Below are positions 53,314-63,972 of a stretch of DNA of 64,000 bases, piece by piece. The first letter of the stretch is position 1. Each line of letters opens with the position of its first letter. The stretch comes from Caenimonas sp. SL110. GTDB lineage: Bacteria; Pseudomonadota; Gammaproteobacteria; Burkholderiales; Burkholderiaceae_C. The DNA lies in contig NZ_JANU01000002.1 of assembly GCF_001044395.1 (NCBI RefSeq), positions 1 to 64,000 of the forward strand. The letters are read 5' to 3'. The notes beneath the pieces are model-generated. The model had not been told where the DNA came from, made no database searches, and was given only the letters and a program-made list of their open reading frames with translations. The translations under genes and the position numbers were made by a program.

Positions 53314-54662
53314 TGTCGGGCGTTCTCGGGCGGATGGCGCTCGGGCCTGTCGATGCGGGCCGCACGCTGCATCAAGTCGCCCTCGGGCATGGCGCTGCCG
53401 GTGTGCGGCCATTCATCGCCCGCATCGGCGTGTTCGTACCGGATGCCCATCGCGGCGCGCAGGGTCTCGCCTGCTTGCGCACCGAGCAGGCGGTCCAGTC
53501 GGCCTTGCGGCGCGGCGCGCGGTTGCGATGGGGGGCGCGATGCAGCTGATGGAAGCGGCGGCAGATCGCGCGCCCGTTGCAGAGCTTCGGCCCAGCTGCG
53601 TATCGATGCTGCAACGGTGTATCTGTGCTGCACGAGTTGCTGGCCTGCAAGTGCGATGGCCGCCAAAGTTTGCGGCTCGCGAGCCAGTGTTGCGAGGCAT
53701 GCGGCGGCATCATCTGCAGAACCGGTCTCGAAATGGAGGCAGTTGATGCCGTTTTGCAATGCGCCTTCGAGGCCAGAGCCCACATAGCGGCTCGTGACAA
53801 GAGCAACCCGCGCGGCCATCGCCTCCCATGCCACCAGCGGGCCGGTCTCCCATTCGGAGGTGACGAGCAACACGTCGCTCGCCGCATAGACGCGGGCGAT
53901 CTGGTCTGCGGGCAGGGCGCCGATGTGCTGGACGCGGCCCGACTGTATCCACGGCGCGAGTTGCGCAAGCAGCGCGTCTCTATCAGGACCGTCGCCTGCC
54001 AGGGTCAACTGCCAGTCGACACCCCGCGCATCGAGCCGCGCCGCAATCGCTGGCAGGTCGGCGGTGCGCTTTTGCGTGTTCTCCAGGCGGCCGATCCATG
54101 CGATGCGCAATGGGCCTTCGCGTGGTGTGCGGTTCAGCGAGGCGAGGGTGTTTGTATCGACGCCGCAGGGGGCGTAGAAGGCGCGTTCGGCAGGGATGTG
54201 CGCGACCTCAATGCACAGGCGAGTCGCGAGCATGTTCGTTGAGATCACCGCATCGATCACATCGGCTTCGCGCGCCAGGTCAGCCAGCAGGTCGGCGGCA
54301 ATCGCATGCAGCGCCATCACCGCCTTGATCTGCTGGCGTTTGGCGCGCACTTCGCGCACGGCGGCGTATACGTCGACGATGTTCACGGCAACGACGATCT
54401 CTGGCTTCTGTTCGGCCAGCACCTTCGCGATGGCTCGCACGCGACCTTGCGCGCTTCCGGTCGGGTTTGAAATCTGTCGTGCGCTGAGACCCGGATGGCC
54501 AGAGAGATAGGCAGCGGCGTCGTGCCTCGGGCCGGCGGTCAACGCCAGCTTCGCAGGGATGCCCAGCGACTTCAGGCCGGGAACGAGGTAGTCCAGCCAC
54601 ACGGCCACGCCGCCCAGCGGATAGGCGGACGGCGCGATGAACAGCACGCCGCCGGGCTTCAT
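53310..54662 (-). CDS. Family 4 glycosyltransferase (paralogue of 55437-56771)
   Basis: A 450-residue GT-B enzyme: VLFIAPSAYPLGGVAVWLDY, IAWIGRLENTQKRTADLPAI, LTLAGDGPDRDALLAQLAPW and TSEWETGPLVAWEAM. It shares this TS(E/D)WETGPLVAWEAM block and a tail of the type HADAGDEWPHTGS with the protein at 55437-56771, so the two probably arose by duplication. The FkbM gene lies between them. Coupled by ATGA overlaps. Confidence 0.88.
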   Translation of the reverse strand: MKPGGVLFIAPSAYPLGGVAVWLDYLVPGLKSLGIPAKLALTAGPRHDAAAYLSGHPGLSARQISNPTGSAQGRVRAIAKVLAEQKPEIVVAVNIVDVYAAVREVRAKRQQIKAVMALHAIAADLLADLAREADVIDAVISTNMLATRLCIEVAHIPAERAFYAPCGVDTNTLASLNRTPREGPLRIAWIGRLENTQKRTADLPAIAARLDARGVDWQLTLAGDGPDRDALLAQLAPWIQSGRVQHIGALPADQIARVYAASDVLLVTSEWETGPLVAWEAMAARVALVTSRYVGSGLEGALQNGINCLHFETGSADDAAACLATLAREPQTLAAIALAGQQLVQHRYTVAASIRSWAEALQRARDLPPLPSAASRPPSQPRAAPQGRLDRLLGAQAGETLRAAMGIRYEHADAGDEWPHTGSAMPEGDLMQRAARIDRPERHPPENARQ

Positions 54663-55444
54663 TCCTGCAGGCTGACGTAGTGCCGCGCGCCCGTCGGATC
54701 TGTGGGCGGTGCGAGCTCATTGCGCCTGAACAGCAGGTCGGTTTCGACCAGCACCCGGTTGCCCTGATGCCAGGCCCTCATGTGCATCAGGTGAAAGCCC
54801 TGTTCTTCCATGAAGACGCAGACCTCGGCAAACGATGGCGCGCCGATGTACAGGCGCTGTATGCCCACCTCCACCAGCACGTGATCGATGCGGGCCAGCG
54901 TGGACCGCGCACCCTTGAGCACTTCGAGCTCGAAACCCTGCACGTCTATCTTGAGCAGGTGGACGCGATCGATGTTGTGCGCGGCGCAGTAGTTGTCGAT
55001 GGAGGTGACCTGCACGCGGCGCGTCGAAACTTCGCCCGTGCCGTAGTGGATGGCATCCCAGGCGGACTGCTGCGGCTGCAGGAACGAATTGGAAATCGTC
55101 GAACCTTCCAGCACATTGAATGTGAGTTCGGTGTCGCTCACGCCCAGCCCGCGCGGCACCAGGTGCACGCGGGGGTCGTTGCCATACGAGGCCATGGCCG
55201 CATCGAACGATTCCTTCGTGGGTTCGAAGGCATGCACCACGCCCTGCGGACACCAGTCGAGCCAGCAGTGAAAGAACCAGCCGTGGTGCGCGCCCGCATC
55301 GAGCACCACATGCGGCGTGGTCACCGGGCCGATCATGGACAGCACATCCCAGTCGGCGTGGAGCTGCGTCTCGGGCCGCCCGAGTACACGCTTGATCTGC
55401 TTTTTGGCGGCAGGTGGAACGAGTGCGCGAAGGGTGTCAAGCAT
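54659..55444 (-). CDS. FkbM family methyltransferase
   Basis: A 261-residue SAM-dependent methyltransferase: HVVLDAGAHHGWFFHCWLDW (motif I variant with AGAHHG), VVHAFEPTKESFDAAMASYG and LLKIDVQGFELEVLKGARST. Predicted to O-methylate a sugar of the polymer. The ATG at 55444 overlaps the upstream GT4 stop by 8 nt. Weakly related to the FkbM protein encoded at 25376-26239, so it is probably not a recent copy. Confidence 0.9.
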   Translation of the reverse strand: MLDTLRALVPPAAKKQIKRVLGRPETQLHADWDVLSMIGPVTTPHVVLDAGAHHGWFFHCWLDWCPQGVVHAFEPTKESFDAAMASYGNDPRVHLVPRGLGVSDTELTFNVLEGSTISNSFLQPQQSAWDAIHYGTGEVSTRRVQVTSIDNYCAAHNIDRVHLLKIDVQGFELEVLKGARSTLARIDHVLVEVGIQRLYIGAPSFAEVCVFMEEQGFHLMHMRAWHQGNRVLVETDLLFRRNELAPPTDPTGARHYVSLQE

Positions 55445-56771
55445 GGGGGGCCATTTCGGGATCAGCTTCAAGCAGGTCGAGACGCGCCGAGAAGGCGGCG
55501 CGGTCGTGGGGGTCGGTGCGGCCGGGGCTGTAGCGCGGCCACTCCTCGTGAGCGTCGGCGCCAGCCAGCGGCCGGTTCAGCGCACCGCGCAGCAGGTCGT
55601 GCAGCCACTGCGCGATCGAGATGTCGTGGCTTTCGAAACCGGCAGGCGCAGGCTTGGCGGGCTGGGAATGGATCGCCTGCAACGCAGCGATCCATCGGGT
55701 GGTCATGAGCTCCAGCGTGAGTTCTGCATGAGCCGTGATGCGGCCCTGCCGGCCGATGTTTGTGAGCAGGCCCTGGCCGTGCGCGTGGGCGAGCAAGGTC
55801 GCTGCCGTCTCGGGCTGGCCGATCGGAAACACCAGCGCGTTGTCGCCGTGCCGCAGCAGGCCTTCGCTGCGCAGTCCGCGGTAAGCCGTGGTGAGAACGG
55901 CGGCGCCGTGCATCATGGCTTCCCAGGCGACCAGCGGCCCGGTCTCCCAGTCCGATGTGATGAGCAACGCATCGAGCGACGGATAGAAATCGTTGTGCAG
56001 CTGCGCCGGGTCCAGCGTGCCGACAAAGCGCACACGGCCACCCTGCACCTGATCGGCAAGCTCGTGTTCGAGCGTCGGCTGCAGATCGCCCTCGCCTGCA
56101 ATGCGAAGCTCGTAGGCGGGCATGTCGATGTCGAGCTGACGGCAAAAGCCGATGAGGTCTGCTGCGCGTTTCTGGTTTTCGACGAGCTTGCCGCAGTAGC
56201 CGATGACGAGCCGTTCGCTGCCATGTGATGTGCGGGGTGTGTGCGGTGCGTGCAGGGGTACGGCCACGCCCGCACGTATGTGATGGCTTCGATCGGCAGG
56301 CCAGCCGGCCCAGGCTTGCAGGGCCTGCAGCATCAGCCGGTTGACAGAGATGACGGCGTCGATTGCATCGGCGTTGCGCGCCACCGCCTCGAAGGCCCAC
56401 ACCTCGTTTTCATGCAGCGGGTAGACCAGCCGGATGTTGTCGCCCGCGAGCTTTCGGGCCTGTGTGGCGGCGAGTGTTTCGTGAACCAGCACCGGCACCA
56501 CGATGTTGGGCCGCAGCGCCTTCAACGCCTGCTCCAGCGCGCGGATGCGGCCGCGTGCGGTGCCCGATGGCGAGCGCACGATGACATGCGGCACGGCTTC
56601 GAGTTCAGGAAAGGCGGTGAGGTAGGCCTGTGCGTCGTGAAACACGGGGCCGTCGACATAGGCGAGCACGACATCGACGCCACTGGCGATGAGGCCTGTG
56701 CACAGGTTGGCGAGCCAGCGCTCGACGCCGCCGCGCACGGCCGCCGTCTGCGTGACGAACAGCACCTTCAT
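55437..56771 (-). CDS. Family 4 glycosyltransferase (paralogue of 53310-54662)
   Basis: A 444-residue GT-B enzyme: VLFVTQTAAVRGGVERWLAN, LVIGYCGKLVENQKRAADLI, LRIAGEGDLQPTLEHELADQ and TSDWETGPLVAWEAMMHG. The C-terminal extension after the GT-B core (GADAHEEWPRYSPGRTD) resembles that of the neighbouring paralogue and is not usual for GT4. ATG at 56771 overlaps the next stop (ATGA). Confidence 0.9.
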   Translation of the reverse strand: MKVLFVTQTAAVRGGVERWLANLCTGLIASGVDVVLAYVDGPVFHDAQAYLTAFPELEAVPHVIVRSPSGTARGRIRALEQALKALRPNIVVPVLVHETLAATQARKLAGDNIRLVYPLHENEVWAFEAVARNADAIDAVISVNRLMLQALQAWAGWPADRSHHIRAGVAVPLHAPHTPRTSHGSERLVIGYCGKLVENQKRAADLIGFCRQLDIDMPAYELRIAGEGDLQPTLEHELADQVQGGRVRFVGTLDPAQLHNDFYPSLDALLITSDWETGPLVAWEAMMHGAAVLTTAYRGLRSEGLLRHGDNALVFPIGQPETAATLLAHAHGQGLLTNIGRQGRITAHAELTLELMTTRWIAALQAIHSQPAKPAPAGFESHDISIAQWLHDLLRGALNRPLAGADAHEEWPRYSPGRTDPHDRAAFSARLDLLEADPEMAPHA

Positions 56772-57745
56772 GGCAACTGCGCGCGCAGCGACAGGGTGCG
56801 GCGCACGGCACCCCAGAACATGCGTTGGTTCATGACGCGCGGCCACAGGAACGCGCTGGTGGCAAGGCACTTGAGCCGCGCAGCAAGGCCCCGGTGGTCC
56901 AGGCATGACGCCATGAGTTCCTGTGCCCGCTGCGCGCGGCGCTCACGCTCCAGCAGGCGCTGCGCCCATGGCAACGGCGTGTAGTGACGCCAGATCGTTT
57001 CGTTCTCGCGGATCATCACATCGGGGATGGTGGCCGTCTTCATCTCGCTGTGCATGCGATGGCCTGCGGCAAGAATCGAAGGGCACGCGATGTAGGCCTG
57101 CTGCTCGAAGATGGCGCGAAGAAAGAAGTCCTTGTCGAAGCAGAAATTGAATGCTTCAGGAAAGCCGCCGAGCGCCGTGTGCAGCTTGCGGTTCCAGAAG
57201 GTGGATTGCTGCAGCAAGCTGGTGTGCGTGGTGAGCCAGTCGGTCAGGCGCGGCGCGTCGGGTGGGGCCCACGGGCGCGGGCTGCCGTCTTCTGTTGCGC
57301 GCGCACCCATCACCTGGTCAACGCCCGAGCCGAAGTACTGGCCCGAGCAGCACACGAGCGTGGGGCGATGCTGCTGGCGGAATTGCTTCACGACTTCGCG
57401 CAGCGCGCCGGGCAGGAGGATGTCGTCGCTGTTGATGTAGCACAGGATCTCGCCGGTGGTGTGCCCGAAGCCCTTGTTGATGGCGTGCGTCTGGCCGCGG
57501 TCAGGCTCGCTCACCCAGTAGGTCAGCGATGCTTCGTACTTGCGGATGATGGAGACAGTTTCGTCAGTGCTGCCGCCATCGATGATCACGTATTCGAGGT
57601 TGGGATAGTCCTGCATCAGCACCGAGCGGATCGTCTCCTCGATGTAGGGGCCCTGGTTGAAGCTGGGGGTGACGATGCTGACTTTGGGCCATGCGGTATC
57701 GCCTGCCGATGCGGCGCGCGAGGTGACGGCGGGGGATGCTGGCAT
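56768..57745 (-). CDS. Family 2 glycosyltransferase
   Basis: A 325-residue GT-A enzyme with VSIVTPSFNQGPYIEETIRS, EYVIIDGGSTDETVSIIRKY, SEPDRGQTHAINKGF, INSDDILLPGALREV (SDD metal site) and LQQSTFWNRKL. This is the WcaA/exopolysaccharide repeat-building type and the most canonical GT2 of the run. It is separated from the upstream GT4 gene by 37 nt. Confidence 0.92.
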   Translation of the reverse strand: MPASPAVTSRAASAGDTAWPKVSIVTPSFNQGPYIEETIRSVLMQDYPNLEYVIIDGGSTDETVSIIRKYEASLTYWVSEPDRGQTHAINKGFGHTTGEILCYINSDDILLPGALREVVKQFRQQHRPTLVCCSGQYFGSGVDQVMGARATEDGSPRPWAPPDAPRLTDWLTTHTSLLQQSTFWNRKLHTALGGFPEAFNFCFDKDFFLRAIFEQQAYIACPSILAAGHRMHSEMKTATIPDVMIRENETIWRHYTPLPWAQRLLERERRAQRAQELMASCLDHRGLAARLKCLATSAFLWPRVMNQRMFWGAVRRTLSLRAQLP

Positions 57746-57782
57746 GGCGATCAGGGGTTGGGCAATCGGCTTGGGGTCGCCG

Positions 57783-58901
57783 TCAATTCTGGCGGGCCTG
57801 GTTGCTCGCGTCCAGCTTGCGCAGGGCTTCGACGAGTCGTGCGTGATGCCCGGCAGCGTCGATGAATTCGGTTGCGCAACGCAGCGCGTTGGCTTTCATC
57901 TCGGCAAGGCGGCCGGCGATGGTGCCGATGGCTGCGACAAACTCATCAGCGGTATCGACCAGCACGCCGCAGTCGTAGTCTTCAATGAATTGAAAACTGG
58001 CTTGCCTGCTGGCGATCACCGGAACGCCCATCGACAGGAACATGCACAGCCGCTGCGAGGCCGTGCCCATGTTGATGAACTGCGGCGCGTCCTGCAGGTA
58101 AACGACGACGCCGATATCAGCTGCGGCCATGCTGACCGATGGAAAGGTCCAGCCCAGCGGCCCCGGCTCGATCACCAGTCGCTCGTGTCCGTCCAGCCAC
58201 GGCAGCAGGCCCGCGATGGTGGGATCGTGCGGAACCACTTGTCCCCAGAACCATGCGTCGGTGCGCTGGGCCAGCGCCTGCGCAAACCAGGCCGCGCCGT
58301 TGCCCACACTGAAGACGCCCGAGTAGCACACGACCAGCGCATCGGGCGGCATGCCGCGCTCGCGGCGCAAGGCTGAGCGGTCGCCCGGCGCAGGTGGCGT
58401 GACGAAGCTGTTGGGCATCACGACAAAGGGGTGCGTGGCGTCCAGCCCCGCGTACTCGCGCTGGATGGCGATGCGCTCGGGCGTATTGACGATGGTGAGG
58501 TCGGACGCGCGCATGCCGAACCGGCACAGCGCCTTCCAGCGGTTGCCACGCATGCCGCCGGTGCTTCCGTTCTTGATTTCGTCGGCCATGGTCACGCACC
58601 GTCGGCGATACAGGCGGGCCAGCAGTCCGGCCACGGCCATCGGGTCTTCGGTGGTGCCGCAAAACAGGTCGTAACGCAGCCACGATGCGCGCAGCATGTT
58701 CCTGGCCATCCATTGATAGCGGTATTCAACGTGGTGGGCGCGCACCCGGGGCCCGAGATGGGTAACGTCCAGAGCGGGATCGCTCGTGTAGATATCGACC
58801 TCGTAGCCCAGCTCCAGCAGCGCAGAGACGAGCGCGCGGTTGGGCGGGCCATCCAGGAGGTAGGGCCAGCTGATGAAGTGGGCTGCGCGCTGATTGCTCA
58901 A
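57783..58901 (-). CDS. GT-B glycosyltransferase (GT4-like)
   Basis: A 372-residue GT-B protein with SWPYLLDGPPNRALVSALLE, IVNTPERIAIQREYAGLDA, VVCYSGVFSVGNGAAWFAQA, GPLGWTFPSVSMAAADIGVV and SQRLCMFLSMGVPVIASRQA. The usual E-x7-E is replaced by a SQRLCMFLSMG stretch, as in capsule-type GT4 relatives that hold the donor with Lys or Gln. Gaps of 36-37 nt on both sides suggest it was inserted into the run or has separate translation control. Confidence 0.82.
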   Translation of the reverse strand: MSNQRAAHFISWPYLLDGPPNRALVSALLELGYEVDIYTSDPALDVTHLGPRVRAHHVEYRYQWMARNMLRASWLRYDLFCGTTEDPMAVAGLLARLYRRRCVTMADEIKNGSTGGMRGNRWKALCRFGMRASDLTIVNTPERIAIQREYAGLDATHPFVVMPNSFVTPPAPGDRSALRRERGMPPDALVVCYSGVFSVGNGAAWFAQALAQRTDAWFWGQVVPHDPTIAGLLPWLDGHERLVIEPGPLGWTFPSVSMAAADIGVVVYLQDAPQFINMGTASQRLCMFLSMGVPVIASRQASFQFIEDYDCGVLVDTADEFVAAIGTIAGRLAEMKANALRCATEFIDAAGHHARLVEALRKLDASNQARQN

Positions 58902-58937
58902 TGGAGGACCGCTTCTGTCACAGGTGGGCGATAGGTG

Positions 58938-59654
58938 TCATGCCGGCTCGACCTGGTGCTTGCGCATGCTGGCGAGCGAATCGAGCTTGTCGGCAACAGC
59001 GCCCTTGCGTGCAAGCACGAGGCAGCCGCGCTTCGCACCGGTTTCCTCACCGGAGGGCGCGCTCGGGAAGAACACTTGCAGCGCATGGCGTTCAACTGTG
59101 CCTTTGACGTAGCCCAGGTCGAGCACCTTGCCGGGACCGTAGTCATCGTAGGCATAGCCAGGGTCGCCTTCGACCTTGAAGTCGTCCACCATGACGGTTG
59201 CCTGCCAGGGAAACGAATAGATGATCTCCAGCTCCTGCGCGAGCGGCAGGTCTTCTTCCCAGTGTGCGTCGAGATAGAAGAAGGGCGCCCGCTTCGTGCG
59301 ATGCAACTGCTCGCACAGGCGCTTCAGATGAACGCGGCTGTCGCCCCTGAGCAAGGTCACCCCGCGATGGAGCAGCAGCCGCGTGCGCGAGTAGCCCCAT
59401 TGCTTTGCCGATTGCTCCATGGTGTAGAGCGGTGCATCTGAAAGCGCGGCCAATGCGAGCGTGCTCGTTGCCCGATACGTTCCGGTTTCGAACACCGCAT
59501 CGGGCTTGATGGCCTCGAAGATTTCGCGCACCTGGTCGGACCGGCGCAGTTGGCCGTTGAAAGGCCCGCCCCAACTCTTGCGGGTCTCGGGAACGGTCAG
59601 GAACTCGATTGCGCCCTGCAATTCAAGCGGCAAGGCGGCGATGACGCGATTCAC
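58938..59654 (-). CDS. Class I SAM-dependent methyltransferase coupled to wzt
   Basis: A 238-residue Rossmann-fold methyltransferase. Motif I is FETGTYRATSTLALAAL, followed by YTMEQSAKQWGYS, RGDSRVHLKRLCEQL, FFYLDAHWEEDLPLAQELE and VMVDDFKVEGDPGY. It resembles CmcI/macrocin-type or surface-glycan methyltransferases. The GTG at 59654 overlaps the wzt stop (GTGA) with AAGGA about 9 nt upstream, so translation is tied to Wzt. In ABC-exported O antigens, terminal methylation can act as the chain-end mark that Wzt recognises; that role here is inference. Confidence 0.78.
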   Translation of the reverse strand: MNRVIAALPLELQGAIEFLTVPETRKSWGGPFNGQLRRSDQVREIFEAIKPDAVFETGTYRATSTLALAALSDAPLYTMEQSAKQWGYSRTRLLLHRGVTLLRGDSRVHLKRLCEQLHRTKRAPFFYLDAHWEEDLPLAQELEIIYSFPWQATVMVDDFKVEGDPGYAYDDYGPGKVLDLGYVKGTVERHALQVFFPSAPSGEETGAKRGCLVLARKGAVADKLDSLASMRKHQVEPA

Positions 59655-60952
59655 AGCGAGGGGTCCTTGGTTTGAGCGGTTGGCGCAGCGCCAGTCTCCC
59701 ATCGGTGGGGGGCGACGAGCAGGTATCTCGATGATTCCGGTGCCTGGCCGGAATGGAAAACGTCCCGGGCAGCGACGTTGAGGATGGCCTGGTCGAGGCG
59801 GTCCACGATCCAGCGCACACCGGGAATTGCAATACCCGCACCGATGCGAAATGCACCGGCAGAAAAAGGAAACTTCTCGAAGACGCAGTCGTAGAACGAT
59901 TCGCCCACGCTGATATCGACGGGCACTGTGTGGTCGGGCTGCGTGGAGGTGAGGATCAGCACCGTGCCGTCAAGCGCTGCCACCTGGAACACCACCGATG
60001 CCCCAGGCAGCTCGACGCTGGACTTGATGCGAATGCGAACCCGCAGGAAGTCGAAGGTTGCGACCGACGGGACGAGCTCGCCGGCTTCGTTGAGCAATTC
60101 GATTCGCTCGATGTCGGTATCCAGCGTTGCGTCCGGGGCGAACACGATCGGGTTGGCTTCGTCGCTGAGCGTGAAGCTGCGTATGTAGCTGGAGAACACT
60201 GTCGCGATATCGGAGTCCATTGCAACAGCGCCCTGGTCCATCAGGATCGCGCGCGTGCAGAGCTTGCGTACGGCGGCCAGGTTGTGGCTCACGAAGAACA
60301 CGGTGCGACCGCTGGAAGCGACTTCATGCATCTTGCCCAGGCACTTCTTCTGGAATGCCATATCGCCCACTGCAAGAACTTCATCCACGATGAGAACGTC
60401 CATCTCCAGGAAGGCCGCAACGGCGAACGCGAGCCGTACATACATGCCGCTCGAGTAGCGCTTGACGGGTGTGTCGATGAATCGCTCGACTTCGGCGAAC
60501 GCGACGATCTCGTCGAACTTGCGCGCCACTTCCTTTTGCGACATGCCCAGGATCGCGCCATTGAGAAACACGTTTTCACGGCCGCTCAGTTCCGGGTGAA
60601 AACCGGTGCCGACTTCAAGCAGGCTGGCAAGGCGGCCCCGAATTTCGATGTGCCCACGCGTAGGCGCGGTGATGCGGCTCAGGACTTTGAGAAGCGTGCT
60701 CTTGCCCGCTCCGTTGCGCCCGATAACGCCGATGACTTCGCCGGGGTAGGCTTCAAAGGACACATCTCGCAGCGCCCAGAAAGACGAGGGTCCGGAGTTG
60801 CTGGCGACCGGCGATGTCGGGTTGCGACGCGACGCGGGCAATCGCAGCCAGTGACTCAGCAGGTCATAGAAAGTGCCGTGCCGCTCGACCTGCTGGCCGA
60901 CCATGTACTCCTTCCACAGGCCCTCTACCCGGATCGATGGCGGCATGCTCAT
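59651..60952 (-). CDS. wzt: ABC exporter ATPase with C-terminal carbohydrate-binding domain (Wzt)
   Basis: ATPase of the polysaccharide ABC exporter, 433 residues. Walker A is GVIGRNGAGKSTLLKVL, the signature motif region is KRYSSGMYVRLAFAVA, Walker B MDVLIVDEVLAVGD and the H-loop FFVSHNLAAV. After about residue 260 a beta-rich Wzt_C domain follows (LRVRIRIKSSVELPGASVVF, HTVPVDISVGE, FSAGAFRIGAGIAI), which in characterised systems binds the modified non-reducing end of the glycan. The ATG at 60952 follows the wzm stop by one base; 60946 is an alternative. Confidence 0.95.
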   Translation of the reverse strand: MSMPPSIRVEGLWKEYMVGQQVERHGTFYDLLSHWLRLPASRRNPTSPVASNSGPSSFWALRDVSFEAYPGEVIGVIGRNGAGKSTLLKVLSRITAPTRGHIEIRGRLASLLEVGTGFHPELSGRENVFLNGAILGMSQKEVARKFDEIVAFAEVERFIDTPVKRYSSGMYVRLAFAVAAFLEMDVLIVDEVLAVGDMAFQKKCLGKMHEVASSGRTVFFVSHNLAAVRKLCTRAILMDQGAVAMDSDIATVFSSYIRSFTLSDEANPIVFAPDATLDTDIERIELLNEAGELVPSVATFDFLRVRIRIKSSVELPGASVVFQVAALDGTVLILTSTQPDHTVPVDISVGESFYDCVFEKFPFSAGAFRIGAGIAIPGVRWIVDRLDQAILNVAARDVFHSGQAPESSRYLLVAPHRWETGAAPTAQTKDPSL

Positions 60953-60953
60953 T

Positions 60954-61805
60954 TCAGATGATGTCGGCAAAGCGCCGCTCGACCTTCTGGAAATAGGCGA
61001 CCGCCACGACGAACGCCACGGACACGATGGCCATCGAGATGGCCAGGCCCGCAAGGTCGAATGGCTTGCCCAGGAAGACCGACCTGAATCCCTCGACCAG
61101 TCCTGTCATCGGGTTCAGGTAGAGCAGCCATCGCCAGCGTTCGGGAACCATGGACACCGGAAAGATCACCGGCGTGACGTACATCCACAGCTGCACCAGG
61201 AAAGGCGTCAGCTGCGTGAAGTCGCGATACGCCACCGTGAGGGCCGATAGCAGCGCGCCGACGCTCAGTGCAGCAAACACCACGGCCAGGATCAGCAGGG
61301 GTGCGGCCAGCAGGTTCCAGGACCATCCGACGCCGTACCAGACCATCATCAGCAGCAGGATTGCCATGGAGACAAGCAGGTCCATGAGACCGGCCCCGAC
61401 CGATGCGATCGGAATGATCAGGCGTGGAAAGTAGATCTTGCTGACCAGGTGCGCCGAGCCGACAAGCGAATTGGCCGACGAGCCGATGGCACCCGCGAAG
61501 AAGGTCCAGGGCAGCAGCGCTGCGTAGAGGAACACCGGGTAAGGAAATCCATCCGAAGGAATTTTGGCGAAGTGGCCAAAGATCACGCTGAAGATCACCA
61601 TGGTCAGCACCGGCCTGAGGATGGCCCAACCGGCACCCAGTACGGCTTGCTTGTATCTGACCTTGATGTCGCGCCGGGTGAGCACCCACAGCAGTTCCCG
61701 ATAGGCCCACAGCTCGCGCCAGTCCACCGTGCGCCAGGCCTTGGGAGGCTCGATGCGCGTCACGTGCTGGTGGTCGAAGGGGGAGTCAGCTTCTACGCCG
61801 GCCAT
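60954..61805 (-). CDS. wzm: ABC exporter permease for polysaccharide (Wzm)
   Basis: Six-helix ABC-2 type permease of 283 residues that moves lipid-linked glycan across the inner membrane with Wzt. Family blocks are LWVLTRRDIKVRYKQAVLGA, ILRPVLTMVIFSVIFGHFAK, GVGWSWNLLAAPLLILAVVF, YRDFTQLTPFLVQLWMYVTP and YLNPMTGLVEGFRSVFLG. Its start overlaps the preceding GT4 stop by one base (TGATG). Confidence 0.95.
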   Translation of the reverse strand: MAGVEADSPFDHQHVTRIEPPKAWRTVDWRELWAYRELLWVLTRRDIKVRYKQAVLGAGWAILRPVLTMVIFSVIFGHFAKIPSDGFPYPVFLYAALLPWTFFAGAIGSSANSLVGSAHLVSKIYFPRLIIPIASVGAGLMDLLVSMAILLLMMVWYGVGWSWNLLAAPLLILAVVFAALSVGALLSALTVAYRDFTQLTPFLVQLWMYVTPVIFPVSMVPERWRWLLYLNPMTGLVEGFRSVFLGKPFDLAGLAISMAIVSVAFVVAVAYFQKVERRFADII

Positions 61806-63012
61806 CAGGAAGCCAATTGCGGAAATGTGGTGCGGAGTGCATGGAGAAATACTGCTTCCGTGCGGGAATTCGTGTAACGGTCATCGACCATGCGGCGAGC
61901 CTTTTCCGACATCTTCGCTCGCAGCGGCCTGTCCCCGATGATAGAGGCGATCGCGCTTGCCATCGACGGCGGCCTGGCGTCCGTCAGATACCCGGTCTCA
62001 CCGTCAATGACAAATTCCTGCGGGCCGCCGCATCGGGTCGACACCACCGGAACGCCGCAGGCCATCGCTTCGAGCGCGGCGATGCACAGGCCTTCCTGGT
62101 GGGACGGCAGGGCGAACACATCGAGCGTCTGCATCAGGTGCGCCAGTTCCGTGCGCGAGAGCTGTGCGGGCAGCACAACCTGTTGCCCAATGCCGAGGCT
62201 TTCAATGGCATCCAGGATCGGCTGGCTGGCAGCGTCTCCCATGAGGACCAGTGTGGCGTCGTGTCCTTGTTGCCGCAGCAGCGCCACGCTTTCCAGAAGA
62301 AGGCCGATGTTCTTGCGTGGGTCGGTGAAGCGGCCCGCGAAGCCGATCCGGCCGACGGTGGCAGGCGCGGGCGAAAGCGAGAACAGCGTCGTGTCGACTG
62401 GAACCGGCAGCAAGGTCGTCTGGAATGCCGTGCCGACAATCTCGGCCAGGCGCTGCGCGGTGTACTCGCTGAGCGACAGGACGTTGGCTGCGGTCAGCAG
62501 GCGTTTTTCCAGTCGGCGGATCACCGGTCCGTTGACGCTTGCATCCAGGCATCGGCGCACCATCGGGAAGCCTTTGACGCGGTCCTTGCGGTCGCCGTCC
62601 CAGTCGGTCGCGACCCAGGCGAGGTAGCGCCTGTCCGTTTGCTGGAAAGGCGTCGCAGCGAGCACGTTTCCAGAGACGGATATCTGCGCATCGCAACTGT
62701 CCATCAACGCCTTCCACTGCGCCGTTGCTGCGTAATGAGTGAACTCCAGCTCGGGCAGCCACGCGCCGAAGGCATGCGTTTCAATGCCCGCGTAGGACTC
62801 GGTGCGGCTGGAGCCGATGCCCCGCTGCCCGAGGCGATACAAGGGCACCGAGAGCTGCGGGTGTGTGCTGTAGGGCGCGTAATGCGCAAGGACGGGCTCC
62901 ATGCCGTTGCGTGAGAGGCAATCCACCGCAAACCGGGTCATGGCATCCACGCCGCCCAATCCGGGGGCGGCAGTCGACACCAGGACCCTGGGTCGCGCAG
63001 CCGGTGCGTTGC

Positions 63013-63016
<4 letters not shown>
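61805..63016 (-). CDS. Family 4 glycosyltransferase
   Basis: A 403-residue GT-B enzyme: [80 protein letters not shown] and [20 protein letters not shown] with the E-x7-E motif. Start TTG at 63016 overlaps the previous stop (TTGA). It sits between the UDP-xylose pathway gene and the exporter. Confidence 0.9.
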
Positions 63017-63972
<956 letters not shown>

